Shown here piece by piece: positions 17,913 to 27,652 of a stretch of DNA of 58,306 nt; within the stretch, counting starts at the first letter, position 1; each line of letters begins with the position of its first letter. The stretch spans positions 1 to 58,306 of the forward strand of contig JAYPUA010000017.1 of NCBI GenBank assembly GCA_038133845.1, written 5' to 3'. Both the position numbers and the translations under genes were made by a program. This DNA is from JAYPUA01 sp038133845 (GTDB lineage Bacteria > SAR324 > NAC60-12). Below the pieces are notes generated by a model that was given only the letters and a program-made list of their open reading frames with translations, had not been told where the DNA came from and searched no databases.

Positions 17913-18155
17913 TCAGCGAGGGTCTACGTTGAAGACCATCCAGACCAGGGCGATGGTGACCACTGTAGCGACGACGAACATTAATTGGCTGGCGACGTTG
18001 TCCATGCCCTTGCTGACCCCATACTCTCCGGCCTCGCGCTTGCGGATGATCTCGGCATCCTTCTGCTGCGCGGCTTCCATCTCCGCCTGCCGGATTTGGC
18101 GCTCTTCCTCAAAATGGTCCTGTACTTCCTTGATCAATGCTGCGTCTTCGCTCAT
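17913..18155 (-). CDS. Small membrane protein with charged coiled-coil N-terminus
   Basis: 80 aa. Residues about 8-45 are strongly charged and heptad-like (QDHFEEERQIRQAEMEAAQQ); residues about 57-76 form one hydrophobic span (LMFVVATVVTIALVWMVF), so the coiled coil likely faces the cytoplasm. I do not recognise a family. It begins the minus-strand run leading to the ATP-grasp, kinase and sorC genes, 55 bp upstream of the first of these. Confidence 0.7.
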   Translation of the reverse strand: MSEDAALIKEVQDHFEEERQIRQAEMEAAQQKDAEIIRKREAGEYGVSKGMDNVASQLMFVVATVVTIALVWMVFNVDPR

Positions 18156-18300
18156 GAATCCTCTGGTTGCCTCTGGTTAAGAAAAACGTTGAAACTCTAC
18201 CACAAGTCACCACAGACTCCAAGTGACAAACGCCTCCGCGGGTAGAATCCCCGGATACTCAAGAGGAGATAAAGGGCAGGGGTGAGTGAGGTGGGTGCCA

Positions 18301-18342
18301 AACAAAAAAGGCGGGCTCCACCGTAAAGCAGAGCCCGCCTTC
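18301..18342 (-). terminator. Intrinsic terminator of groESL
   Basis: Near-perfect 11-bp inverted repeat (stem core GGCGGGCTC/GAGCCCGCC, 18308-18318 with 18331-18341, 12-nt loop) followed on the minus strand by TTTTTTGTT. It lies 27 bp after the groEL stop. Confidence 0.92.
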
Positions 18343-18368
18343 AAAACCTGAGGGGTGTCAGGAGGGGA

Positions 18369-20018
<1,650 letters not shown>

Positions 20019-20053
20019 TGTATTCCTTTAGGAAAGAGATTCGATGAAGTTGA

Positions 20054-20338
20054 TCAGGAAACGACGCCGAGGATGTCATCTTCTCGCATGATCAGGTACT
20101 CCTGACCATCAATCTTGACCTCGGTGCCACCATACTTGCTGAACAGGATCCGGTCGCCAGCCTTGACGCCCATCTCCTGAACACTGCCGCTGTCCAAGCG
20201 TTTGCCCGGGCCCACGGCGACCACTTCACCCTCTTGAGGCTTCTCTTTGGCGGTATCCGGAATGATGATGCCGCCGGCCGTTTTTTCTTCTGCTTCGATT
20301 CGCTTGACCAGAACGCGGTCTTGCAATGGTGTGAGCAT
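20054..20338 (-). CDS. groES: Co-chaperonin GroES
   Basis: 94 aa, the normal size of the heptameric lid for GroEL. Shows PLQDRVLVKRIE, the mobile loop EEKTAGGIIIPDTAKEKP and the C-terminal GQEYLIMREDDILG. First gene of the groESL operon, with a double CIRCE operator 77-169 bp upstream of its start. Confidence 0.98.
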   Translation of the reverse strand: MLTPLQDRVLVKRIEAEEKTAGGIIIPDTAKEKPQEGEVVAVGPGKRLDSGSVQEMGVKAGDRILFSKYGGTEVKIDGQEYLIMREDDILGVVS

Positions 20339-20414
20339 AATCCTCCTGTCTCAGGATTGAACGGTTGAAAAGGAACCACCTTCTGAAGAGGTGGCGTCAT
20401 ACGTGAGATGCCTG

Positions 20415-20441
20415 ATAGCATTCCTCATGAACGAGTGCTAA
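20415..20441 (-). promoter_or_regulatory. CIRCE operator 1 of groESL
   Basis: On the plus strand: ATAGCATTC, 9-nt spacer, GAGTGCTAA. One half is the exact CIRCE consensus and the other has two changes; spacer length is exactly the consensus 9. CIRCE is the binding site of the heat-shock repressor HrcA. It lies just downstream of a promoter-like pair on the minus strand (TTGATT at 20467-20472, 17-bp spacer, TAGTTT at 20444-20449). Confidence 0.88.
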
Positions 20442-20443
20442 TC

Positions 20444-20472
20444 AAACTATCGGAGGACTTCGCGGAAATCAA
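20444..20472 (-). promoter_or_regulatory. Candidate sigma-70 promoter of groESL
   Basis: Minus strand TTGATT (20467-20472), 17-bp spacer, TAGTTT (20444-20449). The pair lies between the two CIRCE elements, a position where HrcA bound at either could block transcription. The -10 box is only a partial match. Confidence 0.5.
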
Positions 20473-20480
20473 GAGAAAAA

Positions 20481-20507
20481 ATAGCACTGTCGTGCAGTGA
20501 GTGCTAA
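20481..20507 (-). promoter_or_regulatory. CIRCE operator 2 of groESL
   Basis: On the plus strand: ATAGCACTG, 9-nt spacer, GAGTGCTAA. One half is exact; the other differs at two positions. It is 66 bp upstream (in transcription terms) of operator 1, so groESL has a tandem HrcA operator. It also abuts the stop of the small gene at 20511. Confidence 0.85.
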
Positions 20508-20510
20508 CAA

Positions 20511-20675
20511 CTACAGGAATCCGGCCTCGCGTGCTTCCTGTTCGACCACCTCAAACTCCTGCATGACCCGGATCTGAGCGTCGTATTCGCTGTAGCCGCG
20601 CTGCTCGATGAGGAAGCGCTGGAGGGCATATTCGAAGTACTCACGGTACTCCTTGTTGTAGGCATTGGAATCCAT
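20511..20675 (-). CDS. Small hypothetical protein
   Basis: 54 aa from the ATG at 20675, preceded by an AAGG. Rich in Tyr, Glu and Arg (EYREYFEYALQRFLIEQRGYSEYDAQ), so probably a small helical cytoplasmic protein. No family recognised. It is the last gene of the rarA-lipoprotein run and ends 4 bp from the distal groESL CIRCE. Confidence 0.55.
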   Translation of the reverse strand: MDSNAYNKEYREYFEYALQRFLIEQRGYSEYDAQIRVMQEFEVVEQEAREAGFL

Positions 20676-20685
20676 GGGGGCCTTG

Positions 20686-20883
20686 CTAGGGGAGGCATTC
20701 GAGGGTGGCCCGCTCATAGGGACCAAAGCGCTGGCGCTCCAGCATCTCGAAGTCTCCGTGGCAGGCGTCAACGGCCTTGACCCGGAACTGGTTGTGGTCC
20801 CGGTATCGATAGAAGATGGTCTCCTGCTGAGCACATCCTGAGGTGAAGGTGAGGAGGCACAGTCCTCCGAAGAGTCGTTTCAT
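20686..20883 (-). CDS. Small lipoprotein
   Basis: 65 aa. Short signal peptide with lipobox (LTFTSGC, Cys at residue 17), so about 49 residues remain after processing. Polar mature part with two further Cys (VDACHGDFE and LECLP) that could form a disulfide in the periplasm. No family recognised. Start overlaps the rarA stop (ATGA). Confidence 0.7.
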   Translation of the reverse strand: MKRLFGGLCLLTFTSGCAQQETIFYRYRDHNQFRVKAVDACHGDFEMLERQRFGPYERATLECLP

Positions 20884-22247
20884 GTTGTGCCGTCTTCCTG
20901 TTGGGCTTGTGCTTCAAAGGCTTCGAGCTGTTGCCGGCGTCGTGCCTCCAACTGGTTCCGGAAAGTGCGCTCAACCCCCTGGTCTCCCGGGTGGTAGAAC
21001 AGGCGTCCCTGCAAGGCGTTGGGCAGGTACTGCTGAGGCACCCAGTGGTCGCGATACGCATGCGGGTAGAGGTAGCCCTGCCCATGCCCGAGGCCTTTTC
21101 CGTCGCGGCTGGCGTCCTTGAGGTGGTTGGGGACCTCGTCCTGATCCTCCTCCTGCACCTGCTTCAGCGCATCGAAGAAGGCCAGGGTGCTGTTGCTTTT
21201 GGGAGCCATGCTGAGGTAGAGGCAGGCGTGTGCGAGGTGAAAGCGCCCCTCCGGCATGCCCACGCGATCAAAAGCCTGGGCGGCGGCTTCGGTGACCACG
21301 AGCGCCTGAGGGTCCGCCAGCCCAACGTCTTCGCAGGCGAAGATCAGCATCCTCCGGAAGAGGAACCGAGGGTCCTCTCCGCCTTGGATCATCTTGGCCA
21401 TCCAGTACAGGGCGGCGTCCGGATCGGACCCACGCAGTGCCTTGATGAAGGCGGAGATGGTATCGAAGTGGGCGTCTCCGTCCCGGTCGTAAAGCACTGC
21501 ACGCTGCTGGATGGACTCTTCCGCAATGTCCAGGGAGATCCGGATCACTCCCTGAGCATCTGCAGGGGTGGTCTGCACCGCCAACTCCAGCGCGTTCAGC
21601 ACCGCCCGGGCGTCTCCGGAGGCTACCCGTGCGAGGTGACGGCGTGCCTCCGGGAGCAACTCGACCGCCTGCTGGCCATAGCCTCGCTCCGGAGTGCGGA
21701 GGGCCTGCTCCAGGATCTGCTCCAGGTGTGCCGCCTCCAGCGAGCGCAGCAGGAAGATCCGGGAGCGGCTCACCAGCGCCTTGTTGACCTCAAAGTATGG
21801 ATTCTCCGTGGTCGCGCCGACCAGGATCAGGACTCCGTTTTCCACATGGGGGAGCAGCGCGTCCTGCTGTGACTTGTTGAAGCGGTGAACTTCATCGACA
21901 AACAGGATCGTCTTGCGCTGACGTTCGCGGCGAGCCCGCTCAGCCTGCTCGATCGCCTGGCGCAGGTCGGCAATTCCGGAGAGGACTGCGTTGACGGAGA
22001 GGAACTCGGCCTGAGTGCAGTTGGCGATGATGCGAGCGAGGGTGGTCTTCCCTGTACCGGGAGGCCCGGCGAAGATCAGGCTGGAAAGCTGATCCGCCTC
22101 GATCGCCCTGCGGAGCAGGCGTCCGGGAGCCAGGATGTGCTCTTGGCCAATGAACTCCTCCAGAGTCCGGGGACGCATCCGATCGGCCAGCGGCGCTTCA
22201 CGGGAGAGGCGCTGTTGATGTTCGTGCTCGAAGAGATCAGGGGGCAT
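20880..22247 (-). CDS. rarA: Replication-associated recombination protein A (RarA/MgsA AAA+ ATPase)
   Basis: 455 aa. Clamp-loader-related AAA+ ATPase acting at stalled replication forks. Signatures: RMRPRTLEEFIGQEHIL, Walker A GPPGTGKTTLARI, Walker B LFVDEVHRFNKSQQDALLP, sensor-1 GATTENPYFEVN, and the family C-terminal domain with GSDPDAALYWMAKM and the terminal YLYPHAYRDHWVPQQYLP. Intact and full length. Confidence 0.96.
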   Translation of the reverse strand: MPPDLFEHEHQQRLSREAPLADRMRPRTLEEFIGQEHILAPGRLLRRAIEADQLSSLIFAGPPGTGKTTLARIIANCTQAEFLSVNAVLSGIADLRQAIEQAERARRERQRKTILFVDEVHRFNKSQQDALLPHVENGVLILVGATTENPYFEVNKALVSRSRIFLLRSLEAAHLEQILEQALRTPERGYGQQAVELLPEARRHLARVASGDARAVLNALELAVQTTPADAQGVIRISLDIAEESIQQRAVLYDRDGDAHFDTISAFIKALRGSDPDAALYWMAKMIQGGEDPRFLFRRMLIFACEDVGLADPQALVVTEAAAQAFDRVGMPEGRFHLAHACLYLSMAPKSNSTLAFFDALKQVQEEDQDEVPNHLKDASRDGKGLGHGQGYLYPHAYRDHWVPQQYLPNALQGRLFYHPGDQGVERTFRNQLEARRRQQLEAFEAQAQQEDGTT

Positions 22248-22349
22248 GGTCAGCAGGGTTCAAAGGCACTTGAACTCACACTGTACCAGATTCAGGAAAG
22301 GGGGAAAAGCGGGGAACGGCGGCTGGAGAGCCGCCGAAGCAAGAGACGC

Positions 22350-22649
22350 TTAGATCTTGCCTTGCAGGATGAAGGCGATCACCAGAGCGTAGATCACCAG
22401 GGACTCGATCAACGCGAGACCGATGATCATCGGGGTGAAGATCTTGTCCGAGGCGTTCGGGTTGCGCGCGATGCCCTCAAGGGCTGCAGCAACAGCAGCA
22501 CCTTGGCCCAGACCGCCACCAAGTGCAGCCACGGAGATGGCCAGGCCTGCGCCCAGAGCGATTCCCATGGTTGCCAGTTCGCCCATTTCCTGAGCATACA
22601 GCGGGGCGGCGGCTGCGAGCAGCACGAACAGAAGAAGCAGCTTCTTCAT
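22350..22649 (-). CDS. atpE: ATP synthase F0 subunit c
   Basis: 99 aa, longer than usual because it starts with a signal-peptide-like segment (residues 1-19, ending YAQ). Two membrane helices follow. The ion-binding Glu is E82; around it are Q49 in helix 1 (GGGLGQG) and S83 and Y87 in helix 2 (IESLVIY). Gln, Glu-Ser and Tyr at these spacings are also found in Na+-binding c-rings, though the Thr after Glu-Ser is Leu here. Last gene of the F0 cluster, 33 bp after atpB. Confidence 0.95.
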   Translation of the reverse strand: MKKLLLLFVLLAAAAPLYAQEMGELATMGIALGAGLAISVAALGGGLGQGAAVAAALEGIARNPNASDKIFTPMIIGLALIESLVIYALVIAFILQGKI

Positions 22650-22682
22650 CTTGGATTCCTTGTTGAGAAGTGGAAAAGGGGC

Positions 22683-23465
22683 CTAGTGAGCTTCACTCAT
22701 GGCCTGTTCAAAATAGATGGCAGACAGCAGGACGAACACGAAGGCCTGCAGAACTGACACCAGGAGTCCCAGCCCCAGGAAGGGGATGGGAAGACCAACC
22801 GCCAGGATTGACGAAAAGATCACAAGGACCTTGTGGTCTCCCGTCATGTTGCCGAATAAGCGGATGGAAAGCGAAAGGGGCCGCACCAGGTGGCTGATCA
22901 GCTCGATGGGGAACATCAATGGCGCCAGGATCGGCATCGGCCCGAGAAATTGCTGAATGTAGTGACCTCCATGCTGGCGCATCCCCAGGAAGTGGGTCAC
23001 CAGGAAGATGACAATGGCGAAGGAGATCGTGATGTTGAACTGGTCTGTCGGCGGGTTGAACCCGGGGAACAGGCCGGAGAAGTTGAGGATGAAGATGAAG
23101 AGCAGGTACGTCCCCAGCAGCGGCATGACCGGACGTGCTCCGACTCCGTGGCGGATGATGCCGCTCAGGAAGTTGAGGATGCCCTGAACCATCACCTCTG
23201 CGAAGTTGGCCAGGTCCGCCTGCCCTGTGGCCTCACGCTGGCTGGTGCCTCGAAAGGGCTTCCCGGCGATGAAGGCGAAGACGATCAGGATCAGCGCCAG
23301 CAGGACCATGTTCAGGATCGGCCCCGGGTCCACTCCCCTCCGCGCCAAGGGCTCCTCCAGCCAGCCAAGGAGCGCATGAGACCAGGTGAATCCGCCCTCT
23401 GCGGCAAAGGCGGAGGCTCCAAAAAGCAGGAACGGAAGTGAGAGGGCGAGGCGTTTGAGAGTCAT
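22683..23465 (-). CDS. atpB: ATP synthase F0 subunit a
   Basis: 260 aa from the ATG at 23465; a TTG 12 bp upstream in frame is possible but less likely. Has an N-terminal signal-like segment (PFLLFGASAFA) followed by five or so membrane spans. The conserved channel Arg is in LSLSIRLFGNMTGDH. Works with the c-ring to carry ions. Follows the subunit I gene closely. Confidence 0.95.
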   Translation of the reverse strand: MTLKRLALSLPFLLFGASAFAAEGGFTWSHALLGWLEEPLARRGVDPGPILNMVLLALILIVFAFIAGKPFRGTSQREATGQADLANFAEVMVQGILNFLSGIIRHGVGARPVMPLLGTYLLFIFILNFSGLFPGFNPPTDQFNITISFAIVIFLVTHFLGMRQHGGHYIQQFLGPMPILAPLMFPIELISHLVRPLSLSIRLFGNMTGDHKVLVIFSSILAVGLPIPFLGLGLLVSVLQAFVFVLLSAIYFEQAMSEAH

Positions 23466-23482
23466 GCTCAATTCCAAGAGAG

Positions 23483-23893
23483 TCAGGTCAAGGAGTTTTT
23501 GGGTGAAGGACGTCGCGCGGAGTGCAGAGCCACGGCCAAGACGATGTTCGAGAGTCCGAGAAGCAGCCCGATCGGAGAAATGTCCAGCAGGTTGATTGCC
23601 AAGTACAAAACCAGAGCGGAGGCCCCGAACTTGAGGAGTTGCAAAGCCAGCAATCCGGACTTCGTTCGTTCTCCCTCCAGCAGGGCCTGAACGAAGTTGA
23701 TGGTCCAGTGAAGGTTTGCGCCGACAACCAAAGATCCTAGCACGGAACCAAGAAGATAGTCAAGGTCCAGGAACGCCGCCACCAAAGCCAGAATGATGCT
23801 GGAAATGATCAGCAACCGCTTGATTTCCAAGGCACTTTCAAAGTTGTTGAGCTGCCTGGATTCTGCAGGAGAGTCGGGGGTTTCCGGCTCCAT
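23483..23893 (-). CDS. atpI: ATP synthase subunit I-like membrane protein
   Basis: 136 aa from the ATG at 23893. Four hydrophobic segments (IISSIILALVAAFLD; GSVLGSLVVGANLHW; GASALVLYLAINLL; GLLLGLSNIVLAVAL). The GSLVVGANLHWTINF motif fits the bacterial AtpI group, thought to assist c-ring assembly or Mg2+ supply. Placement between atpZ and atpB supports the call. Confidence 0.75.
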   Translation of the reverse strand: MEPETPDSPAESRQLNNFESALEIKRLLIISSIILALVAAFLDLDYLLGSVLGSLVVGANLHWTINFVQALLEGERTKSGLLALQLLKFGASALVLYLAINLLDISPIGLLLGLSNIVLAVALHSARRPSPKNSLT

Positions 23894-23928
23894 CAAGGAG
23901 GACTGGGCTGAGTGTGGAGGTTGGAGTG

Positions 23929-24162
23929 TCAGGAACTCTGCTCTTCAAGCGGCTCTTGCTGAACCTTTTTCAAGAGGCGAAAAACGCTTCGGTAGCCTGC
24001 GATGATTCCGGAGATGCCAAAAATCAGCAGGAGCCAAGGCTCGGTTCCAAAGTAGCGATCCAGCCAACTTCCGAGCAAAAAGCCTACGATCACAGACAGG
24101 CCCAACTCCAGACCCATCGAGCTGAAGGCAATGAACTTGGGGTTGAGCTGTGGAAATTTCAT
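23929..24162 (-). CDS. AtpZ/AtpI-type ATP synthase accessory protein
   Basis: 77 aa from the ATG at 24162. Two membrane helices: ELGLSVIVGFLLGSWLD and LLLIFGISGIIAGYRSVF, typical of the AtpZ (F0F1-associated) family, GxxLGxWLDxxxGTxPW pattern. First gene of the F0 cluster; the F1 and b-subunit genes are not in this window. Confidence 0.8.
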   Translation of the reverse strand: MKFPQLNPKFIAFSSMGLELGLSVIVGFLLGSWLDRYFGTEPWLLLIFGISGIIAGYRSVFRLLKKVQQEPLEEQSS

Positions 24163-24278
24163 GGCGCTACTGGAAAAGCTCCAATTTGTCAAAATTGTAA
24201 CAAAATTGCAAGCTGTCCGTTGAAGTCCACTTCGCGGTTCAGCACACAGAGCACGGGCAGAGCAAGGCCTTCGGAGGC

Positions 24279-25052
24279 TTAGAACTCATCCTTGAGCTGT
24301 CGCAAGACACGCAGCACCGAAACTTCGGTGAGGTCGTTGTGCGGATCTTGGCGCTTGACGGTCTCCCGAATTTCCGGACTGGAGCAGCGCATGAACGGGT
24401 TGGTCTCGCGTTCGGAGCGAAGGGTGCTCGGGGTGGAGAACTCTCCGGACTCGCGCAGCTTGCGCATGTCTTCAAGCTTGCGCCGAGCGGTGGTGTTCCC
24501 AGGCTCCACCTGAAGGCTGAACTCCAGGTTGCGCAGAGTGTACTCGTGCCCAAAATAAACCTTGGTCGAGTCCGGGAGGCTCCCGATCTGCTTGTTCAGC
24601 GAGCGGTGCATTTGCTCCGCTGTCCCCTCGAACAAGCGCCCGCACCCCGCCGCAAACAGAGTGTCTCCAGTGAAGACGGATTCGGGGAAGATATAGGAGA
24701 TCGCTCCGGAGGTGTGTCCCGGGTTGTGAGTGATCTGACCGTGCTGTTCGCCAAATTGCAAGGCCTCCCCTTCGTTGAGGAAGTCGGTCTGGTGCGGAAT
24801 ACGCCCCTGGTCCGAGGCATGTCCAAAGATCCGGACACCGGGGAAGGCCTGATGGAGAGCCTCGTTCCCGCCAACATGGTCCCAGTGATGGTGAGTGTTG
24901 AGGATGGCCGTCAGTTGAACCTGATGCTCCTCGATGGCCTGCATCACCGGGGCAGCTTCGGAGGGGTCCACCACTGCGGCTTCCCGGGTTTCTCGACAGA
25001 TGAGCAGATAGGCGTAGTTGTCCTTGAGGCAGGGAATCGGGATCACTTCCAT
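24279..25052 (-). CDS. gloB: Hydroxyacylglutathione hydrolase (glyoxalase II)
   Basis: 257 aa, full length. Metallo-beta-lactamase fold with the metal motif THHHWDHVGGN, then NPGHTSG, FTGDTLFAAGCGRLFEG and YFGHEYT. The C-terminal HAGH domain is also present (NPFMRC). Hydrolyses S-lactoylglutathione to lactate and glutathione, completing methylglyoxal removal. Overlaps the udk stop by 10 bp. Confidence 0.96.
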   Translation of the reverse strand: MEVIPIPCLKDNYAYLLICRETREAAVVDPSEAAPVMQAIEEHQVQLTAILNTHHHWDHVGGNEALHQAFPGVRIFGHASDQGRIPHQTDFLNEGEALQFGEQHGQITHNPGHTSGAISYIFPESVFTGDTLFAAGCGRLFEGTAEQMHRSLNKQIGSLPDSTKVYFGHEYTLRNLEFSLQVEPGNTTARRKLEDMRKLRESGEFSTPSTLRSERETNPFMRCSSPEIRETVKRQDPHNDLTEVSVLRVLRQLKDEF

Positions 25053-25693
25053 GAGGCTCCGGTTGTGTTTGAGGAGACAAGAGAGTTGAGGTGGTCCAGC
25101 AGAACCTGGGCCGCCGGCTGATTTTCACCACCATGCAGAACCACCAGATCTGCGTGTCGACAGCTGGGCTGAACAAAGCGCTCGTGCATCGGACGCACCG
25201 TCTCCTGATATTGGCGGGTGACCGACTGCAGCGTCCGGCCACGCTCCGCGATGTCTCGGTTGATACGTCTCAGCAAGCGCACGTCGGCATCCACGTCCAA
25301 GAACACCTTAAGGTCCATCAAGGCTCTCAGGCGAGACTCGTGAAGCACGAGGATGCCCTCGACGAAGACCAGCGGGGCCGGGCTGACCCGTTCCACCTCT
25401 GAAGAGCGAAGGTGCTGTGCAAAGTCATAGATCGGCTGTTCCACGGCCTGACGGGCTCGGAGCTGCTTCAGGTGCTTGAGGAACAGGTCGGTTTCCAGAG
25501 AGTCCGGGTGGTCGTAGTTGACCTGCTCCCGCTCGTCGAAGCTCAGTTCTGGGCGGTGCCGATAGTACACATCATGCCGCAAGACAGCAACCTGCCCGAG
25601 CCCGATGGACTCCACCAGGTTGCGCACAAAGGTGCTCTTCCCGGAGTTCGTTCCTCCGGCAAACCCGACCACATATGGTCTAGCGTGTGGCAT
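25043..25693 (-). CDS. udk: Uridine kinase-like P-loop kinase
   Basis: 216 aa from the ATG at 25693. Walker A GGTNSGKST, then the family HDVYYRH and NYDHPDSLETD motifs, PIYDFAQHLR and VFVEGILVLHE. Phosphorylates uridine/cytidine in salvage. The frame is open further upstream but that part is a shadow of the small membrane-protein gene. Start overlaps that gene by 14 bp, end overlaps gloB by 10 bp. Confidence 0.92.
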   Translation of the reverse strand: MPHARPYVVGFAGGTNSGKSTFVRNLVESIGLGQVAVLRHDVYYRHRPELSFDEREQVNYDHPDSLETDLFLKHLKQLRARQAVEQPIYDFAQHLRSSEVERVSPAPLVFVEGILVLHESRLRALMDLKVFLDVDADVRLLRRINRDIAERGRTLQSVTRQYQETVRPMHERFVQPSCRHADLVVLHGGENQPAAQVLLDHLNSLVSSNTTGASWK

Positions 25694-25946
25694 CGTGGCC
25701 CTGCTTCTCGAGCCAGCGCTCGTAATGCCACCAGCGCACCTCGTGCGGACGCTTGAGGAACTCCGGATCCTGTTGCTGCATCCGGGCCTCAAACTGCTCC
25801 CACTGGCTACGCTCCTGCTCCAGTTGGAGCGCCCAGCGCTGCTCCGTGTGGACGATGTGGAGCAACAGGCTCTGCATCCCAAACCAGAGCAAGGTCAGAT
25901 ACCCGAAGAGGGCTCCCCCTCCTAGCCACCACAAGGTCCGGCTCAT
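25680..25946 (-). CDS. Small single-span membrane protein
   Basis: 88 aa from the ATG at 25946. One membrane helix near the N-terminus (LGGGALFGYLTLLWFGMQSL) followed by a charged, Trp/Gln/Glu-rich helical domain (EQERSQWEQFEARMQQQ). No family recognised. Overlaps the udk start. Confidence 0.6.
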   Translation of the reverse strand: MSRTLWWLGGGALFGYLTLLWFGMQSLLLHIVHTEQRWALQLEQERSQWEQFEARMQQQDPEFLKRPHEVRWWHYERWLEKQGHDATR

Positions 25947-27020
25947 GTGTTGTTTCTCACTGTGCACATCACAGGCTCCTCTGAATGACGAGACCCACCA
26001 TCGACTCCCCTGCTCTTTCGCAGGCGGTCGCATTCAAATTTAGCAGAGCCTTCGGGAGAAAATCCACCGGCGCGTGCAGAAATCCGACCCCAACCGGCCA
26101 GACCTCAACCCTCCAAGGAGCCCGCGGAAAAGTTCAGGAACTTGGCTTGGACTTGAGCCGCCTCAGCCCTCATCACCTCTGAAGGGCTCGCCTCCGGACC
26201 CATTTTTCAGCCCTCTCGCATTTTTCATTAAAGTTTTTCCTGCCAACTGCCGATTCTCCAACTAGGAAACCTCTCGGGCCACTTTGGTTCCGAGAACCCT
26301 GGTTGGGTCCGTTTGGGTCCACCCTGAATCGGTCTTTGACAATTTGCACTGCACTCCTGTGCTTCCGGAGTTGGGGCTCCGCTTGATGTGAGACTGAAAG
26401 CTTCATGAGAAGCCTCGCCCCCTCCGCAGGCCAGAGTGAAACGGGACTGGGACGTCGTGTTTTCTGGCGACGCCCCTCAAGAGGTCCTGGAGCGGACTGA
26501 CGGGACTTGCTCCGACCCGGGCAGCTGTTGTCAGGCGCGTTGCGCCCGAGCAGCTCCCTGCCTGTTGGAACGTCAAGACTCGTGGGCGACGTCCCCTTTG
26601 ATCCCTGCACGGTGTGGTCTGTCCCGGTTCGCTCCGGGAGACTTCTGTGCCTGGGTGAGGCCCCGTGGACGCCGTGTTCCGTGGAAGTCTGCCAAGAATG
26701 AGGGAACTCCGTGGGCCCTCGCTCCGCGTTTCAAATTCTCGCAAGGCTCCAGAATGGCGTCCTCCCCTTGGATTGCTGTTCTCATGGAAGCATGCCGACT
26801 CGACAGGCAGGCCCTCTGGAGGCCGTGTTTTGCCGAGCCTTGTCTCTCCGGAACTGCAGGAGTGCAGTGTATTCATCGACTTGATTTTCCTTCGTTCCTT
26901 GACGTCCTGGAACTTTCGGAGGCTTTCCCTCCGAGATTCTGCCGTCAAGGATTCCAAGTACGGAGGTCGGGAGTCCGTGTGACTTCTGCCCTTCCGTCCA
27001 CTCCTGTCCAAGGAAGTCCC
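25947..27020. other. 1.07-kb stretch without a convincing gene; locally structured
   Basis: Open frames exist on both strands but their translations are Cys/Arg/Pro/Trp-rich and resemble no protein. Several inverted repeats stand out: CCCGG/CCGGG (26623-26627 with 26634-26638), AGACTTC/GAAGTCT (26639-26645 with 26684-26690), and a nested pair, CCTTGACG/CGTCAAGG (26897-26904 with 26943-26950) enclosing CGGAGG/CCTCCG (26917-26922 with 26928-26933). A TTGACA at 26336-26341 could be a -35 box but the -10 is unclear. Could be an unrecognised structured RNA or decayed sequence. No RNase P, tmRNA, SRP or 6S signature found. Confidence 0.45.
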
Positions 27021-27428
27021 ATGAGCTTTCGCATGAAAGTCATCCTGGTCGCTCTCCTCGTGGCACTCCTGGTGGGCGTTCCTCCGGGTCTCAGTCAGCA
27101 ACCTGCGGCTGGTCCCAAGGAGAACGTCTATTCCATCTGGCTCAAGCTCTCGCTGATGGGCCACAACCAGTCGGAGATTGAGGCAATGCTGTCCATGGTC
27201 CCTGCGGACCAGATGCAGCGCATCAAGCACCGGCTGCGCCTGGATGTTGTCAACACGTTGAGACGGCTGAATCTGCAACAGGAAATCGAAATGAGCACCA
27301 CCGAGCAGGAACTGGTGACGATCCGGGAGAAGATCCGGACCGAAATCCGTTTTGCCGGTTTGGAGAATGACCGCTATCTGCGGAACATGATCCGGCATCA
27401 ATTCGGCATCTCGCTGCAGAACATCTGA
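27021..27428 (+). CDS. Small exported protein, helical
   Basis: 135 aa from the ATG at 27021 with AAGGAAG about 5 bp upstream. Signal peptide residues 1-27 (MKVILVALLVALLVG core, cleavage after LSQ). The mature part is helical and rich in Leu, Arg, Glu, Met (LNLQQEIEMSTTEQELVTIR), predicted to be periplasmic. No family recognised. The open frame extends upstream into the structured stretch, but the start and signal peptide argue for 27021. Confidence 0.7.
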   Translation: MSFRMKVILVALLVALLVGVPPGLSQQPAAGPKENVYSIWLKLSLMGHNQSEIEAMLSMVPADQMQRIKHRLRLDVVNTLRRLNLQQEIEMSTTEQELVTIREKIRTEIRFAGLENDRYLRNMIRHQFGISLQNI

Positions 27429-27435
27429 TGCGGAC

Positions 27436-27451
27436 GCGGGCTTCGGCCCGC
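27436..27451 (+). terminator. UUCG tetraloop hairpin after the small exported protein gene
   Basis: Perfect 6-bp stem GCGGGC/GCCCGC closed by TTCG, 8 bp after the stop. No T-run follows, so it may protect the 3' end or act with Rho rather than terminate alone. Confidence 0.4.
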
Positions 27452-27652
27452 TCCGATCAGGGACTCGCTTCCTGCGGAAGAATTCAGGCTCTTCAGAGCG
27501 TGTCTTCTTTTGGGAGTCCTCATTTTTTCTTGTCTTTCCTCCACTACCCCTCTATCCTTCCCACCTCAGCTTTTTCCAAAGCTTGTGAGCCGCACACACA
27601 GCGGTTGACGAAGCTCTTTCCCGAGAAACCTCACTCCAAAGTGTTTCTCCAA

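Noticed and set aside
26436..27020. Upstream extension of the 135-aa exported-protein frame
   Set aside because: Cys/Arg/Trp-rich translation, no motif, and a clear ribosome site plus signal peptide at 27021.
26320..27020. RNase P RNA, tmRNA, SRP RNA or 6S RNA
   Set aside because: I looked for their conserved core sequences by eye on both strands and saw none.
26403..27401. Minus-strand 332-codon frame over the structured stretch
   Set aside because: Runs antisense through the exported-protein gene and has no recognisable protein character.
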